Shown: positions 1 to 10,886, counted from the first letter of the stretch. The stretch is DNA of 64,000 nt from Candidatus Pantoea persica (GCF_013753875.1 NZ_SMDS01000018.1:124001-188000), one strand, 5' to 3'. The notes: generated by a model from the sequence alone, not told the origin. Translations and numbers: made by a program.

Positions 1-610
1 ACCAAGCGCACTTCGGTCATTTTTTCGATGACCAGATAGACCTTATGGCCCAGCTTCTCGCCGATCGGCGCCAGGCAAATATATTCGCAGTCTTTATAGC
101 CGTTGCAGACGATAACCGTGCGGATTTTGCCGGCATGGGCGAGCACCGCCATCAGCTCCGCTTTGGAGCCCGCTTCGAGGCCTAGCGGCCCGCCGGAGTT
201 AACCAGCGATTTGATCACGCGCTTATGCTGGTTGACCTTGATGGGGTAGACCAGGAAGTAGTCGCCGCGGTAGCCGTAGGATTCACGCGCGCGTTTGAAC
301 ACTACGTTGATGGAACGCAGACGATGCTGCAGGATCTGCGGGAAGCAGAACAGCGCCGGCAGACGCTGGCCCTGCGCTTCGCGCTCTTTAAACAGCTTCG
401 CTAGGTCGACGCGCAGCTCAGGATCGTCCGGATTAGGGCAGACGTTGACGCGGCCAAGCTCGTTGACGTTATATGTAGTTGTTGCCCCACCAGGCAACAT
501 TATAGGTACGCAGCATTTTGCTGGCATCCTGGTCGTTCATCCTGCATTGAGCGGAGCACACCCTGTTCGCCAGCAGACGAACCCTTGATAGTCTTCATGT
601 CGTCAGACAT
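1..610 (-). pseudogene. speA: Biosynthetic arginine decarboxylase, 5' part, frameshifted
   Basis: SpeA is the PLP-dependent decarboxylase that turns arginine into agmatine, the first step of the arginine route to putrescine. The gene runs off the left edge, so only the N-terminal ~200 codons are visible. The start ATG is the complement of 608-610 (MSDDM as in E. coli). The conserved 'RSMQEVAM' stretch has lost about 8 bases near 540, and one base is inserted near 471-475 in the 'WWGNNYY' stretch, giving an early TAA. Downstream the frame reads clearly as SpeA ([29 protein letters not shown]). Extra missense changes ([10 protein letters not shown] where E. coli has KDREYIRLAL) suggest relaxed selection. 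The gene lies divergent from metK as in E. coli. The call is secure; whether the rest of the gene is also damaged cannot be seen. Confidence 0.93.
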
Positions 611-1418
611 CAAGAACCTCGAATTTCTGTTGGAATGTGAAACAGTTACGCGCTTCCGCCGCGTTCTGCCCGTTAATGAATTGCCGCATAAAACGCTTTG
701 CCCCCTGTTCCCGACGGCAAGGTCAGGATGAAAAAAGCCTGAAGCTAAGTGTAAAACACCGGGGCGAGTTAGCTATTAATGGACCCCGAATATAGCACCA
801 CATTTACCGGCAACCATCGCCAGCAAGGGTCAAAAGCTGAGTGAGATTAACCGGCGCTAGTGTCGGGATAATGACCGCAACGGGCACAGTGTCGGCAAAC
901 CGGAGAAAAGGCAGGAAAGGAAAACGCCAGCGCGCCGCTGTGGCGCTTAGAACCGCTAGAGAGAAGAGCGTGGCTCATGAATTCTGTCACCTCCACACAT
1001 GTTTTCGCATGTGGAAATAAACTGGGTCAACGTCAGAGAGGGCCTCTTACAGTGGCTACGCACGGCGGCGCCATCCTTATTCGCTGCGCCAGGCAGCAGC
1101 GGCGTTTTACACCGTCTGGGCGCCTAAAATGCAAGACGTTTCGCTGGTTTGCTGCCTTGTGGCGTCACGTTTTTTTGCCAGACATCGCCTTTTCGAAAAA
1201 TGCGGAAACAGAAAAAGGGCTGGCAATTCATTCACCCCTTAACCTAGAATGGCCGTCCAGATGGTCTTCCATCTGAACTGGTTAACATCTAGGCGGTTTC
1301 GCCTGACACACTGACACTTCTTAAACTGCTCGCGGCTTTGCCTGAAGGGGCGTCAAGTTAGTTCAACTCGCTTACGCTATGCAGTCAAATTCAAACCATT
1401 TGTAAGGTAAAGAATAGA
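611..1418. other. Intergenic region between speA and metK
   Basis: About 800 bases separate the divergent speA and metK starts. I see no convincing coding sequence. The 99-codon frame at 977-1276 has no recognisable protein features. A small hairpin (CACATG, loop, CATGTG) lies near 996-1013. The right end should carry the metK promoter and leader. E. coli also has a long spacer here with tiny leader ORFs, none of which I could match. Confidence 0.5.
1259..1293 (+). promoter_or_regulatory. Possible degenerate MetJ (met box) region upstream of metK
   Basis: Half-sites resembling the MetJ box AGACGTCT occur at 8- or 16-base spacing (AGATGGTC, TTCCATCT, TAACATCT; 4-5 of 8 matches each). metK belongs to the MetJ regulon in enterics, so the position is sensible. 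The individual matches are weak, so this is only a candidate. Confidence 0.3.
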
Positions 1419-2570
1419 ATGGCTAAACACCTTTTTACGTCCGAGTCCGTATCAGAAGGACATCCTGATAAAATCGCAGACCAGATCTCCGACGCCGTAC
1501 TGGACGCCATCCTGGAACAGGATCCCAAAGCGCGCGTAGCCTGCGAAACCTACGTGAAAACCGGTATGGTGCTGGTTGGCGGTGAAATCACTACCAGCGC
1601 CTGGGTCGATATCGAAGAGATCACCCGCAATACCGTACGTGAAATCGGTTATGTCCATTCCGATATGGGCTTTGACGCCAACTCCTGCGCCGTATTGAGC
1701 GCCATCGGTAAGCAGTCCCCCGATATCAACCAGGGCGTGGATCGCACCGATCCGCTCGAGCAGGGCGCGGGCGACCAGGGCCTGATGTTCGGCTACGCCA
1801 CTAACGAAACCGACGTGCTGATGCCAGCGCCGGTGACCTACGCGCACCGTCTGGTGCAGCGCCAGTCCGAAGTGCGTAAAAACGGTGCGCTGCCATGGCT
1901 GCGCCCCGACTCTAAAAGCCAGATCACCTTCCAATACGACAGCGGCAAAATTGTCGGCATCGACGCGGTGGTGCTTTCGACGCAGCATGCAGAAGATATC
2001 GATCAGGCGACCCTGCGCGAAGCGGTGATGGAAGATATCATCAAGCCGGTGCTGCCGAGCGAGTGGATCAACGCCAGCACCAAATACCACATCAACCCGA
2101 CCGGCCGCTTTGTGATCGGCGGCCCGATGGGCGACTGCGGTCTGACCGGCCGTAAAATTATCGTCGACACCTACGGCGGCATGGCGCGTCACGGCGGCGG
2201 CGCCTTCTCTGGCAAGGACCCGTCGAAAGTTGACCGTTCCGCAGCCTACGCGGCGCGCTATGTGGCGAAAAACATCGTTGCTGCCGGCCTGGCCGACCGC
2301 TGCGAAATGCAGGTCTCCTACGCTATCGGCGTCGCGGAGCCAACCTCCATCATGGTGGAGACCTTCGGCACCGAGAAGATTTCAACCGAGCAGCTGACCA
2401 TGCTGGTGCGCGAGTTCTTCGACCTGCGTCCTTACGGTCTGATTCAGATGCTGGATCTGCTGCAGCCGATCTACAAAGAGACCGCAGCTTATGGCCACTT
2501 TGGCCGCAAACATTTCCCGTGGGAAAAAACCGACAAGGCCGCTCAGCTGCGCGAAGCGGCAGGCCTGTAA
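1419..2570 (+). CDS. metK: S-adenosylmethionine synthetase
   Basis: MetK condenses ATP and methionine into S-adenosylmethionine, the main methyl donor and the precursor of decarboxy-SAM for spermidine; it works as a cytosolic tetramer. The 383-residue product matches the enteric family (384 in E. coli). It carries the ATP-binding GAGDQG motif near residues 116-121 and the glycine-rich loop GGGAFSGKD. The ATG is preceded by a purine-rich GTAAGG-type ribosome site. A strong terminator follows at once. The gene shows no disabling change, as expected for an essential enzyme. It sits divergent from speA and upstream of galP, the E. coli order. Confidence 0.97.
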   Translation: MAKHLFTSESVSEGHPDKIADQISDAVLDAILEQDPKARVACETYVKTGMVLVGGEITTSAWVDIEEITRNTVREIGYVHSDMGFDANSCAVLSAIGKQSPDINQGVDRTDPLEQGAGDQGLMFGYATNETDVLMPAPVTYAHRLVQRQSEVRKNGALPWLRPDSKSQITFQYDSGKIVGIDAVVLSTQHAEDIDQATLREAVMEDIIKPVLPSEWINASTKYHINPTGRFVIGGPMGDCGLTGRKIIVDTYGGMARHGGGAFSGKDPSKVDRSAAYAARYVAKNIVAAGLADRCEMQVSYAIGVAEPTSIMVETFGTEKISTEQLTMLVREFFDLRPYGLIQMLDLLQPIYKETAAYGHFGRKHFPWEKTDKAAQLREAAGL

Positions 2571-2583
2571 GGCTGAGTTCTCT

Positions 2584-2616
2584 GCGCCGTCTCGGTTCGG
2601 GACGGCGCTTTTTTTT
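2584..2616 (+). terminator. Rho-independent terminator after metK
   Basis: A perfect 8-bp stem (GCGCCGTC at 2584-2591 paired with GACGGCGC at 2601-2608) with a 9-base loop is followed by eight T residues (2609-2616). It lies 13 bases past the metK stop. Confidence 0.92.
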
Positions 2617-2889
2617 AACCCTTTTTGACCCGCTTCAGCACTTTTTCCTTTCTGAACTACACTTCTGAAACTCGTCACGCATCAGCGTGTTACCGATTAC
2701 AAATTGAAACGCTCTATTTATCTGCTATTTAGGAATTAACCGTCGTGGTCATTACACTGAAAATGCGTTATTTTCATAATCCTTTGATAGCCGATAATCG
2801 ACGCCATGCCAGAAACTCAATAACTGCTATACCTTACTGGTTACAGAACCTTTCATAGCTGAAAATGCTGAAATTCAGGGTTTCAGTGT

Positions 2890-2905
2890 GTATAAGCGAT
2901 TACAT
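2890..2905 (+). promoter_or_regulatory. Gal operator-like site (GalR/GalS) upstream of galP
   Basis: GTATAAGCGATTACAT differs at two positions from the symmetric gal operator form GTGTAAGCGNTTACAC and lies about 80 bases before galP. In E. coli galP is repressed by GalR and GalS through such a site. Function here is inferred from match and position. Confidence 0.6.
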
Positions 2906-2983
2906 TGGGGTGATCGTCGTTACTTTATCCCTGAGAAAGTTTTTAACGTTGATAACAACAATGATGGATAACTCGGAGGCACA

Positions 2984-4381
2984 ATGCCTAGCAACACTCA
3001 CAAAAGCAGAACGTCAAACAAGGCAATGACCTTTTTTGTCTGCTTTCTTGCGGCCCTTGCAGGCCTGTTATTTGGACTAGATATCGGCGTTATTGCAGGC
3101 GTGCTGCCGTTCATCGCCAGAGATTTCAACGTGACAGCACACCAGCAGGAGTGGATCGTCAGTTCCATGATGTTTGGCGCGGCGGTCGGCGCAATCGGAT
3201 CCGGCTGGATGTCGTCGCACCTTGGCCGTAAAAAGAGCCTGATGGCGGGCGCGATCCTGTTCGTTATCGGCTCGCTCTGGTCCGCAATGGCGCCTAACCC
3301 GGAAATGCTGATTGTGGCGCGCGTGGTTCTGGGCCTGGCGGTCGGTGTCGCCTCCTACACCGCTCCGCTCTATCTCTCTGAAATTGCGCCGGAGAAGATC
3401 CGCGGCAGCATGATCTCACTTTACCAGCTGATGATTACCATCGGTATTCTTGGAGCTTACCTCTCCGACACCGCCTTCAGCGCGTCGGGCGACTGGCGCT
3501 GGATGCTCGGCATCATCACCATCCCGGCGGTGCTGCTGCTGGTGGGCGTATTCTTCCTGCCTAACAGTCCGCGCTGGCTGGCGGCGCGAGGCGACTTCCG
3601 CAGCGCGCAGCGCGTGCTGGACCGCCTGCGCGACACCAGCGAGCAGGCGAAACGCGAGCTGGAAGAGATCCGCGAAAGCCTGAAGATCAAACAGTCAGGC
3701 TGGCAGCTGTTCCAGAGCAACAGCAACTTCCGCCGCGCGGTGTTCCTCGGCGTGCTGCTTCAGGTGATGCAGCAGTTCACCGGCATGAACGTGATCATGT
3801 ACTACGCGCCAAAAATCTTCGAAATCGCGGGTTTCTCTAACACCACCGAGCAGATGTGGGGCACCGTGATCGTGGGTCTGGTTAACGTGCTGGCGACCTT
3901 CATCGCTATCGGTCTGGTGGACCGCTGGGGCCGCAAGCCGACGCTGGTACTGGGCTTCATGGTAATGGCGGCGAGCATGGGCGTGCTGGGCATCATGCTG
4001 CATATGGGCACCCACTCGCAGGGCGCGCAGTACTTTGCTATCGCCATACTGCTGATGTTTATCGTCGGCTTCGCCATGAGCGCCGGCCCGCTGATTTGGG
4101 TGCTCTGCTCGGAAATTCAGCCGCTCAAGGGACGCGATTTCGGTATTACTGTCTCTACCGCGACCAACTGGATCGCCAACATGATTGTCGGCGCCACCTT
4201 CCTGACCATGCTGAACACGCTGGGCAACGCGCCGACCGTCTGGGTCTATGCGCTGCTGAACGTCTTCTTCATCCTGCTGACGGTAATGCTGATCCCAGAG
4301 ACCAAAAACGTCTCGCTGGAGCATATTGAACGCAACCTGATGTCCGGCAAGAAACTGCGCGACATCGGTTCGCACGACTAA
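2984..4381 (+). CDS. galP: Galactose:proton symporter
   Basis: GalP is an inner-membrane MFS sugar porter that brings in galactose and glucose with protons. The 465-residue product matches the family length (464 in E. coli). It shows the sugar-porter signatures: the GRKKSL loop between helices 2 and 3, DRWGRKPT between helices 8 and 9, and PETKNVSLE after helix 12. About twelve hydrophobic segments are evident. A good Shine-Dalgarno (GGAGG) stands 6 bases before the ATG. The operator-like site upstream suggests GalR/GalS control. The reading frame is undamaged. Confidence 0.95.
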   Translation: MPSNTHKSRTSNKAMTFFVCFLAALAGLLFGLDIGVIAGVLPFIARDFNVTAHQQEWIVSSMMFGAAVGAIGSGWMSSHLGRKKSLMAGAILFVIGSLWSAMAPNPEMLIVARVVLGLAVGVASYTAPLYLSEIAPEKIRGSMISLYQLMITIGILGAYLSDTAFSASGDWRWMLGIITIPAVLLLVGVFFLPNSPRWLAARGDFRSAQRVLDRLRDTSEQAKRELEEIRESLKIKQSGWQLFQSNSNFRRAVFLGVLLQVMQQFTGMNVIMYYAPKIFEIAGFSNTTEQMWGTVIVGLVNVLATFIAIGLVDRWGRKPTLVLGFMVMAASMGVLGIMLHMGTHSQGAQYFAIAILLMFIVGFAMSAGPLIWVLCSEIQPLKGRDFGITVSTATNWIANMIVGATFLTMLNTLGNAPTVWVYALLNVFFILLTVMLIPETKNVSLEHIERNLMSGKKLRDIGSHD

Positions 4382-4450
4382 ACCGCTACTGTGCTTCTGT
4401 GCCGATAAGCACACAAAGGCCTGAAGCGCAACGCGGCACATCACTCCCTC

Positions 4451-4478
4451 AAGGCGGGCCGTCAGGCCCGCCTTTTTT
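4451..4478 (+). terminator. Rho-independent terminator after galP
   Basis: AAGGCGGGCC and its complement GGCCCGCCTT flank a four-base loop, and the arm runs into a T6 tract. It lies 70 bases past the galP stop. Confidence 0.92.
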
Positions 4479-4520
4479 ATTTGGTTGAGTTCTTCGCACG
4501 CACCCCCTATCCTTGCCGAC

Positions 4521-5033
4521 ATGAAAACGCCTCGTCTCCCCATTGCGCTACAGCAAGCCGTGATGCGCTCGCTGCGCCATCTCTTACAGCTTGCCTGCGA
4601 AAAGCTGGCGCTCCTCTTTGCCGAACCGGCGCTGGTTTACCAGCAGCGTGGCACGGCGGCGGGCACCGCCTGGCTGGAAAAGTGGGAGATCCACCTCAAC
4701 CCGGTGCTGCTGCTGGAAAATCAGCAGGCCTTTATCGACGAGGTGGTGCCGCACGAGCTGGCGCGTCTGCTGGTGTGGAAAGTATTTGGCCATGTGCCGC
4801 CGCACGGCAAAGAGTGGAAATGGATGATGCAGGAGGTGCTCGGCGTGCCCGCGCGCCGCATCCACCAGTTCGAAATCGACTCGGTGCGTGCCAGAACCTT
4901 CCCCTATCGCTGCGGCTGCCAGCAGCATCACCTGACCCTCAGACGCCATAACTGCGTGCTGCGCGGCGAGAGCGAATACCGCTGCGTGCGCTGCAAAAGC
5001 CTGCTGAAACCGGGCGACTATTCGCCATCCTGA
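4521..5033 (+). CDS. sprT: SprT-family zinc metalloprotease-like protein, altered HExxH
   Basis: SprT is a bacterial relative of the SprT/Spartan protease family; its role in enterics is poorly defined. The ATG at 4521 ([14 protein letters not shown]) matches the E. coli start; a TTG 12 codons upstream is less likely. The 170-residue product is full length, and the C-terminal cysteine cluster (RCGCQQHH...CVRC) is kept. The HExxH motif reads HELAR (from CAC GAG CTG GCG CGT) instead of HELAH, so the second zinc-ligand histidine is arginine. The frame is otherwise intact. Given the decay nearby, a recently inactivated protein is plausible. It sits between galP and endA as in E. coli. Confidence 0.88.
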   Translation: MKTPRLPIALQQAVMRSLRHLLQLACEKLALLFAEPALVYQQRGTAAGTAWLEKWEIHLNPVLLLENQQAFIDEVVPHELARLLVWKVFGHVPPHGKEWKWMMQEVLGVPARRIHQFEIDSVRARTFPYRCGCQQHHLTLRRHNCVLRGESEYRCVRCKSLLKPGDYSPS

Positions 5034-5106
5034 GCGCTATTCCCATTCCCCTTGCTGTGCCATTCTGCTAACCTACCGCCCTTTTTACGTACCAGATGAC
5101 CACTCT

Positions 5107-5814
5107 ATGTCTCGTAAACTGATTGCCGCCGTCGCGCTGCTGCTCTCCCCTTTCGCCAGCCTAGCGGTGTCGCTGGATAACTACCATCAAAACAACTTTC
5201 AGCAGGCGAAAACCTACGCCGCCGCCATTCACGCCGACGCCCCCGGCTCCTTTTACTGCGGCTGCAAGATCAGCTGGCAGGGGAAAAAAGGGGTGCCCGA
5301 TCTACGCAGCTGCGGCTATCAGGTGCGCAAAAACGCCAACCGCGCCGGACGCATCGAGTGGGAGCACGTGATGCCCGCGTGGGAGTTCGGCCATCAGCGC
5401 CAGTGCTGGCAGAACGGCGGCCGTAAAAACTGCAGCAAAAACGCCGACTACCTCCGCATCGAGAGCGATCTGCACAACCTGCAGCCCGCGATTGGCGAGG
5501 TGAACGGCGATCGCGGTAACTTCCCCTACAGCCAGTGGAACGGCGGCGAGCAGCAGTATGGCCAGTGCGCCATGAAGGTCGACTTCAAATTCAAGCAGGC
5601 GGAGCCGCCCGCCCGCGCCCGCGGCGCCATCGCGCGCACCTATTTCTATATGCGCGACCAGTATCACCTGCGCCTGTCGCGACAGCAGACGCAGCTCTTT
5701 ACCATGTGGGACAAGCAATATCCGGTCTCCAGCTGGGAGCGCGAGCGCGACCGGCGCATCGCGCGCGTGCAGGGTAATCACAACCCGTATGTGTTGCGGG
5801 CTTGCCAGCGCTAA
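5107..5814 (+). CDS. endA: Periplasmic DNA-specific endonuclease I
   Basis: EndA cuts double-stranded DNA in the periplasm. The 235 residues equal the E. coli length. An N-terminal signal peptide of about 20 residues ends near FASLA. The catalytic [17 protein letters not shown] region with its histidine is intact, as are GEVNGDRGN and YFYMRDQY. One cysteine of the E. coli protein appears replaced by arginine (SSWERERD for TDWECERD), which might affect a disulfide. It follows sprT and precedes rsmE in the conserved order. Confidence 0.94.
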   Translation: MSRKLIAAVALLLSPFASLAVSLDNYHQNNFQQAKTYAAAIHADAPGSFYCGCKISWQGKKGVPDLRSCGYQVRKNANRAGRIEWEHVMPAWEFGHQRQCWQNGGRKNCSKNADYLRIESDLHNLQPAIGEVNGDRGNFPYSQWNGGEQQYGQCAMKVDFKFKQAEPPARARGAIARTYFYMRDQYHLRLSRQQTQLFTMWDKQYPVSSWERERDRRIARVQGNHNPYVLRACQR

Positions 5815-5888
5815 AATCGCTGCCTTACACTACCCTCTTTCCCGATTCCGCCGCGCCGTGGGCGCGGCGCTTAGCTTGCAGGGCCTCT

Positions 5889-6620
5889 ATGCACATACCT
5901 CGCATTTATCATTCTGAACCTCTTACTCCCGGCGACAAAATCCTGCTGGACGAAGACGCCGCGAATCACGTCGGCCACGTCCTGCGCATGGGCAGCGACC
6001 AGCGTCTGGAACTCTTTGATGGCACTAATCTGACTTTTGCGGCAGAGATCACTCTTGCGGATAAAAAGCGTGTAAAAGTAAGAGTCCTTGAAAGCCAGCC
6101 TGACGATCGTGAGTCTCCGCTTTTCCTGCATCTCGGCCAGGAGATATCGCACGGTGAAAAGATGGAGTTCACTGTTCAGAAGTCAACCGAGCTGGGCGTG
6201 AACGTGATTACGCTGCTCTTTTCCGAGCGCTGCGGCGTCAAGCTTGACGCTGAACGGCTGGCGAAAAAAATCTAGCAGTGGCAAAAAATCGCCATCGCTG
6301 CCTGCGAGCAGTGCGACCGCAACCGCGTGCCGGAAATCCGCCCGGCGATGACACTGGAGGCCTGGTGCGCGGAAGCGGACGAGGTGCTGAAACTCAATCT
6401 GCATCCGCGCGCGCAGCACAGCATCAACACGCTGCCGCAGCCGGTTAAGCGGGTTCGCCTGCTGATCGGCCCGGAAGGCGGACTGAGCTCCGAGAAGATC
6501 GCGATGACCGGCGAGCACGGCTTCACCGATATCCTGCTCGGTCCGCGCGTGTTGAGCACGGAAACCACCGCACTGACCGTGATTACGGCACTTCAGGTGA
6601 GGTTTGGCGATCTGGGTTAG
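5889..6620 (+). pseudogene. rsmE: 16S rRNA m3U1498 methyltransferase, one in-frame amber
   Basis: RsmE methylates U1498 of 16S rRNA. The ATG at 5889 ([15 protein letters not shown]) aligns with the family start. The frame is complete to the normal C-terminus ([12 protein letters not shown]) except for one TAG at 6273-6275. E. coli has glutamine there ([13 protein letters not shown]), so a single CAG-to-TAG change explains it. The SPOUT-class motifs [10 protein letters not shown] and [11 protein letters not shown] lie after the stop, so a truncated protein would be inactive. Everything else reads as functional, which implies a very recent event or, less likely, amber read-through. Confidence 0.92.
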
Positions 6621-6736
6621 GGAATAATCAGGGGTTATATTTAAGACGCGCGCAGCACCTACTTGCGTCCTGACTGGCCAGCCACGCTGGCCGCACGGAA
6701 CGGGGCGGAACAGACCGCCTCTCTGAAGAGAGAATA

Positions 6737-7681
6737 ATGATTAAACTTGGCATCGTGATGGACCCGATTGCGTCCATCAACATTAAAAAAGACTCCAGCT
6801 TCGCCATGCTGCTAGAAGCACAGCGCCGCGGTTATAAAATCCACTACATCGAGATGGCGGACCTCTCGCTGCGCAGCGGAGTAGCTTACGCCCGCACCCG
6901 CCTGCTAAGCGTCGAGCAGAACTACGAGCAATGGTACACCTTCGGCAGCGAGCAGGAGATCAAGCTGGCTAACCTTAACGTCGTGCTGATGCGTAAAGAT
7001 CCGCCGTTCGACACCGAGTTTATCTACGCCACCTATATTCTGGAGCGCGCCGAAGAGCAAGGCACGCTGATCGTCAACAAGCCGCAGAGCCTGCGCGACT
7101 GTAACGAGAAACTCTACACCGCCTGGTTCTCTGAATTCACGCCCGATACGCTGGTGACCCGCAGCAAAGAGAAGCTGCGCGCCTTCTGGCAGGAGCACGG
7201 CGATATCATCATGAAGCCGCTGGACGGCATGGGCGGCGCGTCGATTTTCCGCGTCAAGCAGGATGACCCCAACTTCGGCGTGATCACTGAGACGCTGATC
7301 AACCACGGCCAGTTTTACTGTATGGCGCAGAACTATCTGCCCGCCATCAAGGAAGGCGACAAGCGCGTGCTGGTGGTCGATGGCGAGCCGGTGCCCTACT
7401 GCCTAGCGCGCATCCCGCAGGGCGGCGAAACACGCGGCAATCTGGCAGCCGGCGGACGCGGCGAAGCGCGCCCGCTGAGCGAAAGCGACTGGGAAATCGC
7501 CCGTCGCGTCGGCCCGACGCTGAAAGCAAAAGGATTGATTTTTGTCGGCCTCGACATCATTGGTGATAAACTCACTGAAGTGAACGTCACCAGCCCGACC
7601 TGCGTGCGTGAAATCGAAGCCGCATTCCCGATCTCCATCACCGGTATGTTGATGGACGCCATCGAGAAGCGTCTGGGCTGA
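6737..7681 (+). CDS. gshB: Glutathione synthetase
   Basis: GshB joins gamma-glutamylcysteine and glycine using ATP, the last step of glutathione synthesis. The 314-residue product is near the E. coli length (316). It shows the prokaryotic N-terminal domain and the ATP-grasp fold, with [15 protein letters not shown] and the metal-binding EVNVTSPTC segment. GAGAG stands upstream of the ATG. The E. coli order rsmE-gshB-yqgE-yqgF is kept. A terminator follows, so yqgE is probably transcribed mainly from its own promoter. Confidence 0.96.
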   Translation: MIKLGIVMDPIASINIKKDSSFAMLLEAQRRGYKIHYIEMADLSLRSGVAYARTRLLSVEQNYEQWYTFGSEQEIKLANLNVVLMRKDPPFDTEFIYATYILERAEEQGTLIVNKPQSLRDCNEKLYTAWFSEFTPDTLVTRSKEKLRAFWQEHGDIIMKPLDGMGGASIFRVKQDDPNFGVITETLINHGQFYCMAQNYLPAIKEGDKRVLVVDGEPVPYCLARIPQGGETRGNLAAGGRGEARPLSESDWEIARRVGPTLKAKGLIFVGLDIIGDKLTEVNVTSPTCVREIEAAFPISITGMLMDAIEKRLG

Positions 7682-7717
7682 GCATGACCCTAGAGCCAGG
7701 CTCCGTGATCAACCCAA

Positions 7718-7746
7718 ACCGGCGCACTCCCTGCGCCGGTCCTTTT
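7718..7746 (+). terminator. Rho-independent terminator between gshB and yqgE
   Basis: ACCGGCGCA (7718-7726) pairs with TGCGCCGGT (7732-7740) across a five-base loop, followed by CCTTTTT. Confidence 0.88.
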
Positions 7747-7763
7747 TGGTACATCGAGTGAGA

Positions 7764-8327
7764 ATGAATTTACAGCATCATTTTTTGATTGCCATGCCCT
7801 CGCTGCAGGATCCCTTTTTCAAGCGCTCCGTAGTCTATATATGCGAGCACAATGAAGAAGGTGCGATGGGTTTGATTATCAACAAGCCGATGGAAAACCT
7901 GACGGTCGAGGGGATCCTCAAAAAGCTGAAAATCACCACCGGCAAGCGCGATCCCGCGATCCGCTTGGACAAACCGGTATTCAGCGGCGGCCCGCTGGCG
8001 GAAGATCGCGGCTTTATTCTTCACTCCGCGCAGCGCACCTTCTCCTCCAGCATCCGCATCTCCGACACCACGGTGATTACCACCTCGCGCGACGTGCTGG
8101 AGTCGCTAGGCACCACGTCGCAGCCGGAACACGTGCTGGTGGCACTGGGCTACTGTGCGTGGGAGAAAGATCAGCTGGAGAGCGAGCTGATGGAGAACGC
8201 CTGGCTCACCACGCCCGCTAACAGCAATATTCTGTTCCAGACGCCGATTGCCGAGCGCTGGCGCGAAGCGGCGCGCAGCATTGGCGTCGATATCCACAGC
8301 ATCGCCAGCGATGCGGGACACGCCTGA
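7764..8327 (+). CDS. yqgE: YqgE/AlgH family protein
   Basis: This belongs to the UPF0301 (YqgE/AlgH) family, widely conserved in proteobacteria and without an established biochemical role. The ATG at 7764 gives [15 protein letters not shown], the family's exact N-terminus, and 187 residues as in E. coli. Family motifs are present: [30 protein letters not shown] and [13 protein letters not shown]. The stop overlaps the ATG of ruvX (TGATG), so translation of the two is probably coupled. Confidence 0.94.
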   Translation: MNLQHHFLIAMPSLQDPFFKRSVVYICEHNEEGAMGLIINKPMENLTVEGILKKLKITTGKRDPAIRLDKPVFSGGPLAEDRGFILHSAQRTFSSSIRISDTTVITTSRDVLESLGTTSQPEHVLVALGYCAWEKDQLESELMENAWLTTPANSNILFQTPIAERWREAARSIGVDIHSIASDAGHA

Positions 8328-8743
8328 TGACGACGCAAACCCTGCTGGGCTTTGACTTCGGCACCAAAAGCATCGGCGTGGCGGTCGGCCAGCAGCTGAC
8401 CGGCAGTGCGCGCCCGCTCGCCACGCTGAAGGCGCAGGACGGCACGCCGGACTGGCAGCAGGTTGAGCGCCTGTTGAAAGAGTGGCAGCCCGATTTCGTC
8501 GTGGTCGGCCTGCCGCTCAATATGGACGGCACCGAGCAGCCGCTTACCGCGCGCGCGCGCAAGTTCGCTAGCCGCCTGCACGGTCGCTTCGGCGTACGCG
8601 TCGAGCTGCAGGACGAGCGCCTCAGCACGGTTGAGGCACGCGCCGGCCTGTTCGAGCACGGCGGCTACCGCGCGCTGAATAAAGGCTCGGTGGATTCACA
8701 GTCGGCCGCCATTATTTTGCAGGACTGGTTTGAGACCCACTGA
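8327..8743 (+). CDS. ruvX: RuvX/YqgF Holliday-junction resolvase-like RNase
   Basis: YqgF has an RNase H-like fold and is linked to 16S rRNA 5'-end processing and Holliday-junction work. The 138-residue product matches the E. coli length. Residues expected for metal binding are kept: [13 protein letters not shown] near the start, [14 protein letters not shown] in the middle, [10 protein letters not shown] and the late [10 protein letters not shown]. It overlaps yqgE and is followed by the remains of yggR on the other strand. Confidence 0.95.
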   Translation: MTTQTLLGFDFGTKSIGVAVGQQLTGSARPLATLKAQDGTPDWQQVERLLKEWQPDFVVVGLPLNMDGTEQPLTARARKFASRLHGRFGVRVELQDERLSTVEARAGLFEHGGYRALNKGSVDSQSAAIILQDWFETH

Positions 8744-8777
8744 GATGTCACTCTGCCAGCCCTGCACCGCCAGCGGT

Positions 8778-9595
8778 TCAGCCGCTGGCGTCCGGCGCGG
8801 CGACGCGCCCTTCCCGCTGGCGCGCCCGCAGGCTCTGCTCGAAGGTCTGCATACCCGCCTGCGCGCCGGTTTGGCCGCCGATCTGATGCAGTTTGCCGTC
8901 GTGGAGCAGATTAGCGATGGCCGCCGTCGCGCGCCGCCACCAGCTTCTGAGCCATCACCCCTTTCAGGCTGCCCGCCAGCTGCGCGCGCACCAGATTTTT
9001 CTCCTCGGCGGGAAAGACGTCCACCAGCCGATCTATCGCCTGCGCTGCGCGTGTGCAGTGTCGCCAGCACCAGATGGCCGGTTTCAGCGGCGGTCAGCGC
9101 CTGGCGGATAGTGTCGCCGTCGCGCAGCTCGCCGAGCAGAATCACGTCGGGATCCTCGCGCAGCGCGCAGCCCAAAGCTGAACGAGGCGCAGTGCGCGCC
9201 GATCTCGCGCTGGCTCTGATGGATAAATTCAATCGGATCCTCCAGCGTGATGATATGCCGCGCCTGCTGGCGGTTAATGGCGTCGAACAGCGCCGCCAGC
9301 GTGGTGGATTTGCCGCTGCTGGTAACACCAGCCCATCCTCCAGCGTCAGCCAGCGCGCCGCCGCTGGCGGCAGGTGCAGGCTTTCCAGCGCCGGGCAGCC
9401 GCTCGCCGCTGGCAAGGCAGAGCGCAAAGTCGATTTGCCCCTGTACCGCCAGCTCGTCGCGCTGCTGCCGATCCAGATGCGCGGCGGCGAAGCGCGCCAG
9501 CCAGTCGGGCGCCAGCGCGGCGAATGTCCGCTGCACAGGTGCAGATCGCCGGCATTATGCTTTACACTAAGCGCCACGATTTCCTCCAACTCCAT
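8778..9595 (-). pseudogene. yggR: PilT-like type IV pilus retraction ATPase YggR, multiply frameshifted
   Basis: YggR resembles the PilT hexameric ATPase. Remains are spread over all three minus frames. They include the start [20 protein letters not shown] (ATG complement 9593-9595), a Walker A region [16 protein letters not shown], the ITLEDPIEF Walker B-like stretch, [20 protein letters not shown], and a C-terminus near [18 protein letters not shown] that ends at a TGA (complement 8778-8780). At least four frame changes separate these parts. The gene sits between ruvX and yggS as in E. coli. The long open frame on the opposite strand here is only an antisense shadow. Confidence 0.88.
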
Positions 9596-9611
9596 AGATA
9601 ATCTCCTGACG

Positions 9612-10319
9612 ATGACCTTAATCCAGCACAACCTACAGCAACTGCACCAGCGGATCCGCGCTGCCGCAGCGCAATACGGGCGCGATCCGGAAGACATTAC
9701 GCTGCTTGCCGTAAGCAAAACCAAACCTGCGAGCGCGATCGAAGAAGCGATCGCCGCCGGACAGCTCGCCTTTGGCGAAAATTACGTGCAGGAGGGAGTT
9801 GAAAAGATCGCTACGCTGGCCGCACATCAGCAGGTGCAGTGGCACTTCATCGGGCAGCTGCAGTCGAACAAAAGTCAGCTGGTGGCGGAGCATTTTGCCT
9901 GGTGCCATACTGTGGATCGCCTGAAGATCGCCCAACGCCTGAACGATCAGCGCCCGGCGTCACTGCCGCCGCTGAATGTGTTGATTCAGGTAAATATCAG
10001 TGACGAAAACAGCAAATCTGGCATCATGCTGGAGGCTTTGCCTGAGCTGGCACAGCAGATTACCGCCCTGCCGCAGCTGCGCCTGCGCGGCCTGATGGCG
10101 ATTCCGGCGCCGGAGAGCGACTATCAGCGCCAGCTGGCGGTTTGCCAGCAGATGGCCGACGCTTTCCAGTGGCTGAAGCAGCACTACCCTGACGTCGATA
10201 CACTTTCTCTAGGAATGAGCGACGACATGGAGGCGGCGATCGCCGCCGGCAGCACCATGGTACGTATTGGCACCGCAATCTTCGGCGCGCGAGATTATGC
10301 GCGCAACCCACAACAATAA
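9612..10319 (+). CDS. yggS: PLP homeostasis protein (YggS/PROSC family)
   Basis: YggS binds pyridoxal phosphate and helps keep PLP and amino-acid pools balanced. The ATG at 9612 ([15 protein letters not shown]) gives 235 residues, the usual length. The PLP lysine is K36 in [30 protein letters not shown] near the C-terminus binds the phosphate. The open frame extends far upstream, antisense to yggR, but only this start matches the family. The gene is followed by yggT with a 12-base gap. Confidence 0.95.
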   Translation: MTLIQHNLQQLHQRIRAAAAQYGRDPEDITLLAVSKTKPASAIEEAIAAGQLAFGENYVQEGVEKIATLAAHQQVQWHFIGQLQSNKSQLVAEHFAWCHTVDRLKIAQRLNDQRPASLPPLNVLIQVNISDENSKSGIMLEALPELAQQITALPQLRLRGLMAIPAPESDYQRQLAVCQQMADAFQWLKQHYPDVDTLSLGMSDDMEAAIAAGSTMVRIGTAIFGARDYARNPQQ

Positions 10320-10331
10320 TTGAGGAACCTC

Positions 10332-10886
10332 ATGTTAACACTGACGTTTTTAGTCAAAACGCTGATCGACCTGTACGTGATGGTGCTGCTGCTGCGCATC
10401 TGGATGCAGTGGTCGCGCTGCGATTTTTATAACCCGCTGTCGCAGTTTGTGGTGAAAATCACCCAGCCGATCATCAAGCCGCTGCGCCGCGTTATACCAG
10501 CTATCGGCCCGATTGATACCGCCTCGCTGCTGCTCGCCTTTATGCTGACCACGCTGAAATACCCGATTTTGCTGCTGATTCAGGTCGGCTTCTTTTCGGT
10601 CGATCCGACTAACCTGCTGGTCGGCCTGCTGTCGCTGCTGAAGTCCGCCGGTTATCTGGTGTTCTGGGTGATCATCATTCGCTCGCTGATGAGCTGGATC
10701 AGCCAGGGCCGCGGCCCGCTCGACTATGTGCTGATGCAGCTGACCGAGCCGCTTATGGCACCGATTCGCCGCATTCTGCCGGCGATGGGCGGCATCGACT
10801 TCTCCGCCATGATTGTGATTCTGGTGCTCTATGCCCTGAATTTCCTTGGCATGGACCTGTTCCCGGGTCTCTGGTATCTGCTTTAA
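10332..10886 (+). CDS. yggT: YggT family membrane protein
   Basis: This integral membrane protein has two tandem YGGT domains. Each domain has hydrophobic helices and a loop of the type [11 protein letters not shown] or [11 protein letters not shown]. The start ATG at 10332 ([17 protein letters not shown]) is preceded by TGAGGA. The 184 residues fit the family. The role is uncertain; it is conserved beside yggS, and a link to osmotic stress or membrane organisation has been proposed. In E. coli yggU follows; here rdgB follows directly, so yggU has been lost. Confidence 0.92.
   Translation: MLTLTFLVKTLIDLYVMVLLLRIWMQWSRCDFYNPLSQFVVKITQPIIKPLRRVIPAIGPIDTASLLLAFMLTTLKYPILLLIQVGFFSVDPTNLLVGLLSLLKSAGYLVFWVIIIRSLMSWISQGRGPLDYVLMQLTEPLMAPIRRILPAMGGIDFSAMIVILVLYALNFLGMDLFPGLWYLL

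Noticed and set aside
8730-9611. Long open frame upstream of and in phase with yggS
   Set aside because: It is antisense to the decayed yggR, has no family match, and yggS has a good internal start at 9612.
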